A DNA stretch of 55,469 bases, from positions 1 through 55,469 of the forward strand of contig CACLBK010000004.1 of NCBI GenBank assembly GCA_902605135.1. The letters are read 5' to 3'. The stretch comes from an uncultured Alphaproteobacteria bacterium. GTDB taxonomy: Bacteria > Pseudomonadota > Alphaproteobacteria > HIMB59 > GCA-002718135. The notes beneath the pieces were generated by a model. That model ran no database searches. It worked only from the letters and a program-made list of their open reading frames with translations, and was not told the origin of the DNA. Below are positions 8,263 to 17,195 of this stretch, piece after piece. Within the stretch, counting starts at the first letter, position 1, and each line of letters opens with the position of its first letter. A program made the translations under genes and the position numbers.

Positions 8263-8937
8263 TTAATAGTTAAATTTTTTCCAAAGGGGGTTTTTTAGTT
8301 TTTTTAACATTTCTTTATGGGCAAGATAATCTTCTTCATTAACTTCTATTATTTTGGTTTTTGTTTCGTTTTTGTTGTTAATTTGTGTGTTTTTTTCGTC
8401 AATGTTTGAATTCAGCTCCATAGAAAATTGCTTACCCCCTCTTAACTCTAAATAAACTGAGGCTAGAAGTTGCGAGTCAAGTAAGGCTCCGTGATATGAT
8501 CTATCTGATAAATCAATGTTAAATCTTCTACATAAATAGTCGAGGTTAGCTATTCTTGTGTTTAGAACTTCTCTTGCAAGAAAAACTGTGTCAACTACAG
8601 GATTATCTAAATGAGGTAATCCTAAGATTGACAACTCATTATTTATAAAACCTAAATCAAATGATGCGTTGTGAATTATCAATGTGTCGTTTTTCAAAAA
8701 ATTTAAGAGCTCCTTATGATTTTCTTCAAATGGTTTTTGTTGATTAAGAAAATCATCTGAAAGACCTACAATGTTTTTTGCCCCTTCACTTATACCTCTG
8801 TCTGGTTTGCAATAAAATTGGAGTGTGTTTCCTGTAGGAACATAGTTTTTGAGTTCTACACAACCAACTTCTATTATTCTGTCACCGGTCTTATAATCAA
8901 GGCCTGTGGTTTCTGTATCAATTACTATTTCTCTCAT
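8263..8937 (-). CDS. dnaQ: DNA polymerase III epsilon subunit (3'-5' proofreading exonuclease)
   Basis: DnaQ is the proofreading exonuclease of the replicative polymerase. All exonuclease motifs are present: ExoI IDTETTGLD (Asp7, Glu9), ExoII HNASFDLGFI, and ExoIII YHGALLDSQLLA with its His and Asp. The C-terminal quarter (after about 185) is a flexible linker and short polymerase-alpha contact segment, KNPLWKKFNY. At 224 aa it is close to the usual 230-240. It lies 8 nt downstream of coaE; the dnaQ-coaE-aroE-maf order is common in alphaproteobacteria. Confidence 0.97.
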   Translation of the reverse strand: MREIVIDTETTGLDYKTGDRIIEVGCVELKNYVPTGNTLQFYCKPDRGISEGAKNIVGLSDDFLNQQKPFEENHKELLNFLKNDTLIIHNASFDLGFINNELSILGLPHLDNPVVDTVFLAREVLNTRIANLDYLCRRFNIDLSDRSYHGALLDSQLLASVYLELRGGKQFSMELNSNIDEKNTQINNKNETKTKIIEVNEEDYLAHKEMLKKLKNPLWKKFNY

Positions 8938-8945
8938 TGTTTTAA

Positions 8946-9536
8946 TTAAAGTTTACTTATTAGCTTATTAATCTTAATTTTATAATCCTTTAATGTCGAG
9001 TTGTTATAAATAACATAATCAGATTTCTTTTTTCTTATAAGATCTGATGTTTGAGATCGAGTTATATTCTTAAATTGGTTTTCAGTCATTTTTCTCGTTT
9101 TTTTTAATCTTTCTAATCTTACTCGTTTGGAGGCTATTATCGATATTACTTTGTTGAACTGTTTCTCTAAATTATTTTCAAACAATAATGGTATATCAAT
9201 AAATATTAATCTTGTTTTTTTTTGTTTTTCTTGTTGTATAAAATCAGACCTCTTTTTTCTAACTATTTTAAATATGTATAACTCTAGCTTTTTTCTTATC
9301 TGTTTATTTTCAAAAATAATCTTTGATATAGCCTTTTTATCTATGTTTTTTTTTGAAATTGACTTAGACAAACCTATGGTACGTAAATAAGTAACAAATT
9401 TTTTATCAGGGTTTTTATATATTTTGGCCACCTGCTCATCTGAGCTGTGAATTTTAAAGCCTTTTTCTTTTAAATCACTACAAAAGGTAGATTTACCAGA
9501 TCCTATACCGCCTGTTATTGCTATGGTTTTTATCAT
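8946..9536 (-). CDS. coaE: Dephospho-CoA kinase
   Basis: CoaE phosphorylates the 3'-hydroxyl of dephospho-CoA, the last step of coenzyme A synthesis. The P-loop ITGGIGSGKST spans residues 7-17. DEQVAKIY supplies the acidic base region, and FIDIPLLFEN is the conserved CoA-binding stretch around residue 112. The length of 196 aa is normal. Its start overlaps the aroE stop by one base, so translation is coupled. Confidence 0.96.
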   Translation of the reverse strand: MIKTIAITGGIGSGKSTFCSDLKEKGFKIHSSDEQVAKIYKNPDKKFVTYLRTIGLSKSISKKNIDKKAISKIIFENKQIRKKLELYIFKIVRKKRSDFIQQEKQKKTRLIFIDIPLLFENNLEKQFNKVISIIASKRVRLERLKKTRKMTENQFKNITRSQTSDLIRKKKSDYVIYNNSTLKDYKIKINKLISKL

Positions 9537-10318
9537 TAAATTTTTTTATAAATAGAGTTAAGCATTTTTTTATCTACAGATGGGTTTTTACCAAACCACA
9601 TTTTAAAACACGGCTTAGCCTGTTCGATCAACATTGATATTCCATAAATCTTTTTATTCTTTGGAAACTGTTTAAGAAATGAGGTGTTTTTTGGGCTGTA
9701 AACAATGTCGCTTACTATCGTGGATTTGTTAATAAGTTTTAGGTGTTTTTTCAATATGGGGTTTATTGGTGTGGTATTAATTATTAAAAAAACTCCTTCA
9801 AGGTGTATTTCAAGATCTTTATATGTCTTTGTGTACTCAGTCCTGTTTGAATACTTAATTTTTCTCTTAGATCTATTGAAAATTAAAATATCCTTAAAAC
9901 CCCTCTTCTTTAAAACATAGTGAATGGCGTGTGAAGCACCTCCATAACCTAGAATAACAACTTTTTTGTTTTTGGTTTTTTTTATGTTTGGTAGAGTTTT
10001 GTAATATCCTGTCCAATCAGTGTTGGTCCCATTTATAGTTTTTTTATTTGTTACACAATTTACCGCACCAATCTTTTTTGCATGAATGTCTATTTTACCA
10101 AGGTGTTTGATAATTTTGCTTTTGAATGGAATGGTTACATTTAGGCCAAGTGTATCTTTTTTTTCCAAAACCTGCTTTATTTTTTTATGAAAGTTTTTTT
10201 TTGAAAGTTCTAAATATCCATAGCTTGCTTTAATGTGATATTTTTTAAACCAATAGTTAAATATTGTTGGTGAAAGACTTTTAGATGCCCTGTTCCCAAC
10301 TACGTAAAGTTTTTTCAT
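9536..10318 (-). CDS. aroE: Shikimate dehydrogenase (NADP+)
   Basis: AroE reduces 3-dehydroshikimate to shikimate in aromatic amino acid synthesis. The substrate-binding N-domain shows NRASKSLSPTIFNYWF and NVTIPFKSK, whose Lys is the catalytic base, then NCVTNKKTINGTNTDWTGY. The Rossmann nucleotide loop is GYGGASHAIHYVL. The C-terminal helix carries MLIEQAKPCFKMWFG, with the conserved Gln. Length 260 aa is normal. It overlaps maf by 4 nt and coaE by 1 nt. Confidence 0.96.
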   Translation of the reverse strand: MKKLYVVGNRASKSLSPTIFNYWFKKYHIKASYGYLELSKKNFHKKIKQVLEKKDTLGLNVTIPFKSKIIKHLGKIDIHAKKIGAVNCVTNKKTINGTNTDWTGYYKTLPNIKKTKNKKVVILGYGGASHAIHYVLKKRGFKDILIFNRSKRKIKYSNRTEYTKTYKDLEIHLEGVFLIINTTPINPILKKHLKLINKSTIVSDIVYSPKNTSFLKQFPKNKKIYGISMLIEQAKPCFKMWFGKNPSVDKKMLNSIYKKI

Positions 10319-10905
10319 TTTTTTGAATATAAATAATCTAGCAAATTAAATAAAGGCAATCCCATAACATTAAAATAATCTCCTTTTATGCTCTCAATAA
10401 TATTGGGCCCTAAGCTTTCTATTTGATAACATCCTACGGAGCTTAGTATTTGTTTACCTGTTTTTTTTAAGTATGTGTTTATTTGACTATTATTAAGCTT
10501 TCTTATTTTAACATAGGTTATTTCGTAATTTTCCCAAATCTTGGAACCGTTCAAGCAAATAGTTAGGCCTGACACTATTAAGTGTGTCTTTCCTGATAAA
10601 GACTTGATTTTTTTTTTCGCTTTTTCAATAGAGTTTACTTTATCTAAAATTTTTCCGTTGTGATAAATGACGGTATCACAACCCAACACAAACTTATTAG
10701 CATAAATTTTTTGTCTGCTTACACTTCTTGCTTTTTCATAAGAAAGTTTTTTTGCAAAAATCTCCGGTTTTGTCTTTCTGTTAATGGTTTTTTTGATATC
10801 TTCTTCGTTGCAGTCTGGTTTTTTTTGTGTGAAATTTAATCCTACATTTTTTAATATTTTGTATCTGGATTTACTTGAACTAGCTAATATAAATTTTTGG
10901 TGCAT
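10315..10905 (-). CDS. maf: Maf-family nucleoside triphosphate pyrophosphatase
   Basis: Maf proteins hydrolyse non-canonical or surplus NTPs (dTTP/UTP or m7GTP) to the monophosphate. The N-terminal signature KFILASSSKSRYKIL and the later LGCDTVIYHNGKILDKV contain the conserved Ser/Arg/Lys and Asp residues. I start at the internal ATG at 10905 (MHQKFILASS), because the extra 11 residues in the ORF track are hydrophobic and not family-like. That gives 196 aa, a usual length. It is the first gene of the leftward run maf-aroE-coaE-dnaQ-Tim44-lysozyme-smr and faces rho across a 422-base gap. Confidence 0.93.
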   Translation of the reverse strand: MHQKFILASSSKSRYKILKNVGLNFTQKKPDCNEEDIKKTINRKTKPEIFAKKLSYEKARSVSRQKIYANKFVLGCDTVIYHNGKILDKVNSIEKAKKKIKSLSGKTHLIVSGLTICLNGSKIWENYEITYVKIRKLNNSQINTYLKKTGKQILSSVGCYQIESLGPNIIESIKGDYFNVMGLPLFNLLDYLYSKK

Positions 10906-11327
10906 AAGTGTGTTAATAAAAAGTATAGTTATAAACACTATTAAATGTAATTTGAATTTAAGAAATAGTTCTTTTGTTATAAAATTGTGTTGCTAACAAC
11001 TTAATAACTTATCTGGATATTATAGACTGGGTGTTGATATATTTATTATACAAAACTAATAACAAGTTGTTAGAAGTTAATTGCGGTATAAATTATTTAA
11101 AAATAATATTTTTTTTTAATATTCTTTAAATTAACATATTTACTAAAGTTATTATTCATATGTTGGTAAATGAAGAATGACACAATAATAAAGCAATAAT
11201 TAAGCTTTTTAACATTACAACTAATACTACAATTAAATATATAAAATATATATTTATTATTATTTTGACATTGATCTAAATTTTGATTATTAAAATCTCT
11301 CATTTCTAAACTACCCCCAGCAACATT
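10906..11327 (+). other. Non-coding divergent gap; candidate replication origin region
   Basis: No convincing gene lies in these 422 bases; the 68-codon minus frame at 11097-11303 is low-complexity. The gap is very AT-rich, with long A/T runs at 11091-11160 and 11220-11265 that could act as an unwinding element. It holds a perfect 10-bp inverted repeat, CTAACAACTT at 10993-11002 and AAGTTGTTAG at 11064-11073. Transcription diverges from it on both sides, and parAB with two parS sites lies within 3-7 kb. In alphaproteobacteria the origin often lies near maf/hemE/rho/parAB. I found only loose (two-mismatch) DnaA-box-like 9-mers, so the origin call is tentative. Confidence 0.35.
11265..11293 (+). 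promoter_or_regulatory. Sigma-70-type promoter for rho
   Basis: TTGACA at 11265-11270, a 17-nt spacer and TATTAA at 11288-11293 form a good housekeeping promoter. The expected start near 11300 leaves a leader of roughly 28 nt before the rho ATG at 11328. A perfect -35 box is notable, although AT-rich DNA raises the chance of random -10 matches. Confidence 0.55.
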
Positions 11328-12584
11328 ATGAACTTACAGGAATTAAAAGGAAAAGAACCTCAAGAGCTTTTAAAACAAGCTGACAAACTTGGTATAGAAA
11401 ACCCTTCATCTCTTAGAAAACAAGATTTGATGTTTTCAATTTTAAAAACAATTGCAGAAGAAGGTGAAATTATTACTGGTTTAGGGGTTATTGAAATTAT
11501 GCAAGATGGTTTTGGTTTTTTAAGATCTTCTGAATCAAACTATCTTCCTGGTCCAGACGATATTTATATTTCTCCATCACAAATTAAAAAGTTTAGTCTA
11601 CGGACTGGTGATAGCGTTGAAGGCGAGATTAGATCTCCAAAACAAGGTGAAAGATATTTTGCTATAACTAAAATTAACAAAATAAACGGTCAAGAAACTG
11701 AGTTAGTTAAAAATAGAGTTAATTTTGAAGATTTAACACCATTGTACCCTGAGGCAAGGTTCAAACTAGAACAAGAAAAACCTATGCCGGATAACACAGA
11801 AAGAATAATCGATATTATTGCCCCTCTTGGAAAAGGACAAAGACAGTTAATTGTTGCACAACCCTTCACTGGTAAAACAATAATTATGCAAAAAATTGCA
11901 AATGCTATAACTGCCAATAGTCCAGATGCTAAACTGATTGTATTACTAATTGATGAAAGGCCAGAAGAAGTCACTGATATGCAAAGATCAGTTAAAGGTG
12001 AGGTAATTAGTTCAACTTTTGATGAACCTGCTTCACGCCACGTTCAAGTTGCTGAAATGGTAATTGAGAAAGCTAAAAGATTAGTCGAATATAAACACGA
12101 TGTTGTAATTTTGCTTGATTCAATAACTAGACTTGGAAGAGCTTATAATACAGTTGTTCCCTCCAGTGGGAAGGTATTAACAGGAGGCGTTGATGCAAAC
12201 GCACTACAAAGACCCAAAAGGTTTTTTGGTGCAGCAAGAAATGTAGAAAAAGGTGGTTCTCTAACTATTATCGCTACTGCTTTAATAGATACAGGAAGCA
12301 GAATGGATGAGGTTATATTTGAAGAATTTAAGGGTACAGGTAATAGCGAAATGGTCTTAGATAGAAAACTAAGCCAAAAAAGAACTTACCCTGCATTTGA
12401 TATTGGTAAATCTGGCACAAGAAAAGAAGAATTATTACTTGATAAAAACGAGCTTGGAAAAATTTTTATTTTAAGAAAAATACTCACTCCAATGGGAAGC
12501 ACAGAAGCTATGGAATTTTTGTTAGATAAAATGAAAAACACAAAAACTAACAACGACTTCTTCCAAAGTATGGGCACCAAATAA
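11328..12584 (+). CDS. rho: Transcription termination factor Rho
   Basis: Rho is the hexameric RNA-dependent ATPase that ends untranslated transcripts. The N-terminal Rho domain starts with [18 protein letters not shown]. The RNA-binding cold-shock-like domain follows (about 50-125, [20 protein letters not shown]). The ATPase core has [11 protein letters not shown] as P-loop, [12 protein letters not shown], and the Q/R-loop region [13 protein letters not shown] with [20 protein letters not shown]. At 418 aa it is full length. The P-loop is odd: most Rho proteins read APPKAGKT or APPRTGKT, while this one reads AQPFTGKT. The catalytic GKT is kept. Confidence 0.97.
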   Translation: MNLQELKGKEPQELLKQADKLGIENPSSLRKQDLMFSILKTIAEEGEIITGLGVIEIMQDGFGFLRSSESNYLPGPDDIYISPSQIKKFSLRTGDSVEGEIRSPKQGERYFAITKINKINGQETELVKNRVNFEDLTPLYPEARFKLEQEKPMPDNTERIIDIIAPLGKGQRQLIVAQPFTGKTIIMQKIANAITANSPDAKLIVLLIDERPEEVTDMQRSVKGEVISSTFDEPASRHVQVAEMVIEKAKRLVEYKHDVVILLDSITRLGRAYNTVVPSSGKVLTGGVDANALQRPKRFFGAARNVEKGGSLTIIATALIDTGSRMDEVIFEEFKGTGNSEMVLDRKLSQKRTYPAFDIGKSGTRKEELLLDKNELGKIFILRKILTPMGSTEAMEFLLDKMKNTKTNNDFFQSMGTK

Positions 12585-12647
12585 ATATTAATTTTTTTAT
12601 AATCTTTCTTATTTACTTAATATCATCTTGGGTTTAATTCCCAAAAA

Positions 12648-13934
12648 ATGAAACCTTTCAAAGACACAATCTTTGCTCTTGCTACGCAAAGAGGTAAATC
12701 AGGCATAGCAGTCTTTAGGGTTTCTGGTAAAGACTCTCACAAACTAATAAAATCAATATCTTCTAAAAAAAAATTTAAAACAAACTTTTCTTCATTAAAT
12801 AACATAATAGACAGAAAAAGCATTGTAGATCAAACGCTAACAACTTTTTTCAAATCACCTAAAAGCTACACAGGAGAGGATATGGTAGAAATATCTTGTC
12901 ATGGAAGTATTTCTGTAATTAACAAAATAACCAAAACCCTATTAAAAAAAAAAATTAGACTTGCTGATCCTGGAGAGTTTACCAAAAGAGCTTTAATGAA
13001 TGATAAACTTAGTGTTTTAGAAGCGGAAACAATTAATGATTTAGTTAATGCAGAAACAGAAAATCAAAGAAAGATAGCAATTGGAAATTTAAGTGGAAAT
13101 TTAGATAAGTTTATTAATGAAATATCAAATAAACAAAAAAAACTTCTAGCGGATATAGAGGCAATTATTGATTTTGCTGACGAAGATCTTCCAAAAGAAA
13201 TATATAAAAGCATAAAAGAACAAAACAAGAACATATATAAACAAATTGAAAATATTATCAAAAGATCATCTTTATCTAGAGAAATACACAGCGGTTTTAT
13301 AATAACTATTATTGGAAAGCCTAATACAGGTAAGTCTTCCTTTATAAATTATATTAATAACAAAGAGGTTTCTATAGTTACAAATATACCTGGAACAACC
13401 ACTGATTTAGTAAGCTCCACCCTAGATATTCAAGGTGATAAATATACCTTTGTTGATACAGCAGGAATAAGAAAATATAAGAATTTAATTGAGAAAATTG
13501 GTATTCAAAGATCTTTGGAGAGTGCAGAAAGGTCTGATTTAAATATAGTTTTTCTTAAAAATAATGAAAAGAAAAATTACAGTAAAATCAAATCAAAAAT
13601 ATTTGTTAAATCAAAATATGATACTAATAAAAAAAAGATTAATGGAGCACAAAGTATTTCATCAGTATCAGGTTATGGAATCAAAAATCTTATTAAAACC
13701 ATATCTTCAAATTTAAAGAAAAAACCAATATCTGGTCCAGTCTTTTCACGTGAAAGACATCTTGAAAGCCTAAACAAATCCCTTGTATTGCTTAAAAGTA
13801 TAGATTTAAAAGAAATAGATCTTGCTGCAGAAAATGTTAGAAGATCAATTATGTATATTGATGGAATTAATCAAAAATTTGATATTGAGAAAATTTTAGA
13901 TATAATATTTAATGATTTTTGTATTGGTAAGTAA
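12648..13934 (+). CDS. mnmE: tRNA uridine-5-carboxymethylaminomethyl modification GTPase MnmE
   Basis: With MnmG, MnmE installs the (carboxymethyl)aminomethyl group on wobble U34 of several tRNAs. The N-terminal formyl-THF-binding domain starts DTIFALATQRGKSGIAVFRVSG, with SYTGEDMVEISCHG. The G domain has G1 IGKPNTGKSS (about 222), IPGTTTD and DTAGIRK. The chain ends in the diagnostic FCIGK, which is the C-x-G-K motif. Length 428 aa is slightly short but complete. A parS-type palindrome lies inside the coding sequence at 13744-13755, read as FSRER. Confidence 0.96.
   Translation: MKPFKDTIFALATQRGKSGIAVFRVSGKDSHKLIKSISSKKKFKTNFSSLNNIIDRKSIVDQTLTTFFKSPKSYTGEDMVEISCHGSISVINKITKTLLKKKIRLADPGEFTKRALMNDKLSVLEAETINDLVNAETENQRKIAIGNLSGNLDKFINEISNKQKKLLADIEAIIDFADEDLPKEIYKSIKEQNKNIYKQIENIIKRSSLSREIHSGFIITIIGKPNTGKSSFINYINNKEVSIVTNIPGTTTDLVSSTLDIQGDKYTFVDTAGIRKYKNLIEKIGIQRSLESAERSDLNIVFLKNNEKKNYSKIKSKIFVKSKYDTNKKKINGAQSISSVSGYGIKNLIKTISSNLKKKPISGPVFSRERHLESLNKSLVLLKSIDLKEIDLAAENVRRSIMYIDGINQKFDIEKILDIIFNDFCIGK
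13744..13755. other. parS-type ParB binding site inside mnmE
   Basis: TTTCACGTGAAA is a perfect 12-bp palindrome and the exact core of the bacterial parS consensus TGTTTCACGTGAAACA; 13 of 16 positions match over 13742-13757. It lies within the mnmE coding sequence, about 3.4 kb upstream of parB. A second copy of the same 12-mer lies 191 bp downstream. Chromosomal parS sites are usually found close to parAB and the origin, so the position supports the call. Confidence 0.85.
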
Positions 13935-13946
13935 TTTCACGTGAAA
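13935..13946. other. parS-type ParB binding site between mnmE and mnmG
   Basis: A second perfect TTTCACGTGAAA palindrome occupies the short mnmE-mnmG junction, directly after the mnmE stop codon (13932-13934). It covers the GTG at 13941 that the ORF track uses as the mnmG start, which argues for the ATG at 13953 instead. ParB bound and spread here could affect transcription of the downstream mnmG-rsmG-parA-parB genes; that effect is inference. Confidence 0.87.
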
Positions 13947-13952
13947 AGAGAC

Positions 13953-15818
13953 ATGGATAATAAACTTGATGTAATTGTAATTGGTGGGGGGCATGCAGGT
14001 GTAGAAGCAGCATGCTCATCTGCAAGAACTGGTTCAAAAACAGTATTAATTACTCATAAAATTGAAAAAATAGGAGAAATGTCTTGTAATCCTGCAATTG
14101 GAGGTCTTGGAAAAGGACATCTTGTAAAGGAGATAGATGCCTTAGATGGAATAATGGCCAAAGCTACAGACAAAGCCTGTATACAATTTAGAATGTTAAA
14201 CTCCAGTAGAGGTGCGGCTGTAAGGGGTCCAAGGGCTCAAACAGACCGTATTTTATATAAAAATGCTATAAATGAACTCGTATCTGAGCAAAAAAACCTT
14301 CAAATTATCGAAGGATCAGTCGAAGATTTAATTGTTTCAAAAAATCAGGTAATGGGTGTTGTTTTAGGTGATAACAAAAAGATATTTTCCAAATCTGTAG
14401 TTTTAACCACAGGCACTTTCTTGCAGGGATTAATAAGAATAGGTTCTGAGAAGCAAGAAGCAGGAAGAGTTGGAGATAAGCCCTCAATAAAGCTTGCAAT
14501 AAGGCTTAAAGAGCTAAAGTTTTCAATAGGTAGATTAAAGACAGGAACACCCCCAAGATTACTTAAAAAAACTATAAAATTCAATGACTTAGATGAACAG
14601 CACCCAGATAAAAAGTCTATTCCATTTTCTTTTATCAACAGAGATATCCACATTCCTCAAATATCTTGTTTTATTACACATACTAATAAAAAAACACATG
14701 AAATAATTGAGCAGAACCTTAACCTATCACCAATGTATTCTGGAGAAATACAATCAATGGGAGCTAGGTATTGCCCTTCTATTGAAGATAAGATTTATAA
14801 ATTCAAAAATAAGTCATCACATCAGATATTTCTTGAGCCAGAAGGATTAGATAGTGATTTAATATATCCAAACGGAATATCTTCTTCACTTCCAACTGAA
14901 ATTCAAGAGCAGTTTGTTAAAACGATTAAAGGTTTAGAGAATGTTACAATTACACAACCTGCATATGCCATTGAATATGATTTTGTTAACCCACAAGAGC
15001 TAACGCACACGCTTGAAACAAAAAAAATTAAAAATTTATTTTTTGCAGGACAGATAAATGGAACAACTGGATACGAAGAAGCGGCTGCACAAGGCATAAT
15101 GGCCGGGATAAACGCATCACTTAAAACAACATCTAATAAAGAATTTATAATACCTAGGTCCTCTGGATATATAGGTGTTTTAATAGATGATTTAGTTACA
15201 AAAGGAACTAAAGAGCCATACAGAATGTTTACTTCTAGGTCGGAATATAGACTTTTACTTCGGGCTGATAATGCAGACTTAAGACTTACTCCTCTTGGTA
15301 TTGATATTGGTTGTGTTGATATAGATAGGCAAAGAGAGTTCCAAAAAAAATCTGAAAGGATAAAAGAGGGGTTTAAGTTTGTTAAAAACCATAAATTCTC
15401 CCCAGATGCACTCCTAAAAAAAGGGATAAAAATAAATAAAGATGGAAAGAAAAGAAATATTATAGACCTTTTGTCATTTTCTAATATTACAACCCCTAAG
15501 CTAAAAAAAATCCTTCCTGAATTAAATGATTTAGAAGATGATGTAATAGAACAAATTGAAATTGAAGCTAAGTATGCAGGTTATCTTGATAGACAAAGGA
15601 TGGATATAGAAGACTTTGAAAAAGAAGAAAACTTGGTAATTCCTAAATCAACTAATTATAAAATGGTTGGAAGTCTATCTAATGAGGTAGTTGAAAAATT
15701 ATCAAAAATTAAACCACCAACTCTTGGAGCGGCCTCAAGAATATCAGGTGTAACGCCTGCAGCCACCATAGCCCTTCTTAGATATATTAAAAAAAATAAA
15801 AATAAAAAAGCAGCATAA
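13953..15818 (+). CDS. mnmG: tRNA uridine-5-carboxymethylaminomethyl modification enzyme MnmG (GidA)
   Basis: MnmG is the FAD/NADH partner of MnmE in wobble-uridine modification. The FAD-binding loop [12 protein letters not shown] lies near the N-terminus, followed by [15 protein letters not shown] with a conserved Cys, and [16 protein letters not shown] near residue 370. The C-terminal helical domain ends with [17 protein letters not shown] prefer the ATG at 13953 ([16 protein letters not shown], 621 aa). The GTG at 13941 lies inside a parS site and adds only four residues. It is followed by rsmG after one base. Confidence 0.96.
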   Translation: MDNKLDVIVIGGGHAGVEAACSSARTGSKTVLITHKIEKIGEMSCNPAIGGLGKGHLVKEIDALDGIMAKATDKACIQFRMLNSSRGAAVRGPRAQTDRILYKNAINELVSEQKNLQIIEGSVEDLIVSKNQVMGVVLGDNKKIFSKSVVLTTGTFLQGLIRIGSEKQEAGRVGDKPSIKLAIRLKELKFSIGRLKTGTPPRLLKKTIKFNDLDEQHPDKKSIPFSFINRDIHIPQISCFITHTNKKTHEIIEQNLNLSPMYSGEIQSMGARYCPSIEDKIYKFKNKSSHQIFLEPEGLDSDLIYPNGISSSLPTEIQEQFVKTIKGLENVTITQPAYAIEYDFVNPQELTHTLETKKIKNLFFAGQINGTTGYEEAAAQGIMAGINASLKTTSNKEFIIPRSSGYIGVLIDDLVTKGTKEPYRMFTSRSEYRLLLRADNADLRLTPLGIDIGCVDIDRQREFQKKSERIKEGFKFVKNHKFSPDALLKKGIKINKDGKKRNIIDLLSFSNITTPKLKKILPELNDLEDDVIEQIEIEAKYAGYLDRQRMDIEDFEKEENLVIPKSTNYKMVGSLSNEVVEKLSKIKPPTLGAASRISGVTPAATIALLRYIKKNKNKKAA

Positions 15819-15819
15819 T

Positions 15820-16425
15820 TTGGATAAAAGTGCTGTAATAAAAAAATATAATCTTAGCAGAAAGCAAATTGATTTAATCGATAGTTACATACTGAAGTTA
15901 ACAAAAAGCAACAAAATACACAACTTAGTAGGCCCTTCCACAATTGATGTTGCATGGGATAGACATATTAATGATTCATTACAATTGTCTGAATTTATTT
16001 TGAAAAAAAATGCATCAATAGTAGATCTTGGCACTGGCGCAGGGTTACCAGGTGTGATCTTACATATTTTTGGGTATTCAAATATATTATTGCTCGACTC
16101 CAAGATGAAAAAAATAAACTTCATTAAAGAATTCGCATACGAGCAGAATTTAGTAATAAAAACTATTTGCACAAGGGTTGAAAAAATCAAAAATCAAAAA
16201 TTTAACTTTATTATTTGTCGAGCTTTCGCACCATTAATTAAATTATTAGATTATTCACGTTTTTTTACTAAAAAAAATACATCACTTCTTTTTCTTAAAG
16301 GAAGAAGTGTTAAGAAAGAAATTGAAGATGCAAAAAAATATTTTAGCCTTGAATACAACCTTTATCAAAGCAAAAGTGAAGGTGATGGATTTGTACTTAA
16401 AATAAATAAATTTAAAAAACTGTGA
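15820..16425 (+). CDS. rsmG: 16S rRNA (guanine-527-N7)-methyltransferase RsmG (GidB)
   Basis: RsmG methylates N7 of G527 in 16S rRNA using S-adenosylmethionine. The SAM motif IVDLGTGAGLPGVIL starts near residue 68, followed by LLDSKMKKINFI, the acidic motif-II region. NKIHNLVG near the N-terminus is also typical. Length 201 aa is normal. The start is TTG at 15820, one base after the mnmG stop; no closer ATG preserves the N-terminal helix. Its TGA stop overlaps the parA GTG start. Confidence 0.94.
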   Translation: MDKSAVIKKYNLSRKQIDLIDSYILKLTKSNKIHNLVGPSTIDVAWDRHINDSLQLSEFILKKNASIVDLGTGAGLPGVILHIFGYSNILLLDSKMKKINFIKEFAYEQNLVIKTICTRVEKIKNQKFNFIICRAFAPLIKLLDYSRFFTKKNTSLLFLKGRSVKKEIEDAKKYFSLEYNLYQSKSEGDGFVLKINKFKKL

Positions 16426-17195
16426 AAAAAATAATTTCTATATCTAACCAAAAAGGTGGCGTTGGCAAAACCACAACAACTATAAATCTTGCTACCTCAT
16501 TAGCTGCAGTAAAAAAAAATGTTTTAATTGTTGATGCTGACCCACAAGGTAATGCAAGCACTGGACTAGGCCTATCTTATGATGCAAGAAAACCAACAAT
16601 TTATGAAATGATCCATGAAAAAAAACTTTTAGCTGAAGGAATTAAAGAAACACTAATTCCTGGTCTTAAAATAATCGGATCAAATATAGATCTAGCGGCG
16701 GCCGAGGTGGAGTTGACAAATTTTGAAAAAAGAGAATTTATTTTAAAATCTATATTTTCTGAAATTAATGATTTTGATTTCATTTTTGTTGATTGCCCAC
16801 CTGCACTTGGGCTTCTAACAATCAATTCATTAGTTGCATCTGATACTACACTTATTCCTCTTCAGTCAGAGTTTTTTGCCCTTGAGGGTCTTTCAGCTTT
16901 AATGAACACAATTAAATTGATTCAAGAAAATTATAATAAAGATTTAAAAATTGAGGGAATATTACTTACAATGCTAGACAAAAGAAATTCATTAAGCTCG
17001 CTCGTAGAGAAAGATGTGAGGCAACATTTTGGAAATCAGGTATACAAAACCACAATTCCAAGAAACGTTAAAATATCTGAAGCTCCTAGTCATGGCAAAC
17101 CAGCATTAGTATACGATACACAAGCTGCAGGCTCTTTAGCTTATATTGAGCTTGCAAAAGAAGTCATTTTAAATCAAAATAAAAATTATGAATAA
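16422..17195 (+). CDS. parA: Chromosome partitioning ATPase ParA (Soj)
   Basis: ParA is the deviant-Walker ATPase that drives segregation of ParB-bound origins. The deviant Walker A ISNQKGGVGKTTTTINLA is at residues 5-22, with the signature lysine in KGGVGKT. VDADPQGNAS and FIFVDCPPALGLLTINSL are the A' and Walker B regions. Length 257 aa is typical for chromosomal ParA. It starts with GTG at 16422, overlapping the rsmG stop as GTGA, and overlaps parB by 8 nt. The parS sites upstream complete the system. Confidence 0.97.
   Translation: MKKIISISNQKGGVGKTTTTINLATSLAAVKKNVLIVDADPQGNASTGLGLSYDARKPTIYEMIHEKKLLAEGIKETLIPGLKIIGSNIDLAAAEVELTNFEKREFILKSIFSEINDFDFIFVDCPPALGLLTINSLVASDTTLIPLQSEFFALEGLSALMNTIKLIQENYNKDLKIEGILLTMLDKRNSLSSLVEKDVRQHFGNQVYKTTIPRNVKISEAPSHGKPALVYDTQAAGSLAYIELAKEVILNQNKNYE

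Noticed and set aside
10906-11160. Strong DnaA-box cluster
   Set aside because: Only 9-mers with two mismatches to TTATCCACA (for example TTATAAACA near 10929, the complement of TGTTGATAT at 11032, and TTATTCATA near 11151), which are common in AT-rich DNA.
11097-11303. 68-codon minus-strand ORF in the maf-rho gap
   Set aside because: Asn/Lys/Tyr/Ile low-complexity, overlaps a good rho promoter, no family resemblance; expected by chance in such AT-rich DNA.
12628-12644. TTGGG/CCCAA hairpin before mnmE as a rho terminator
   Set aside because: Only 5 bp of stem, no T-tract after it on the plus strand, and it abuts the mnmE start codon.
13941-13952. GTG start of mnmG given by the ORF track
   Set aside because: It lies within the parS palindrome and adds four non-conserved residues; the ATG at 13953 gives the usual N-terminus.
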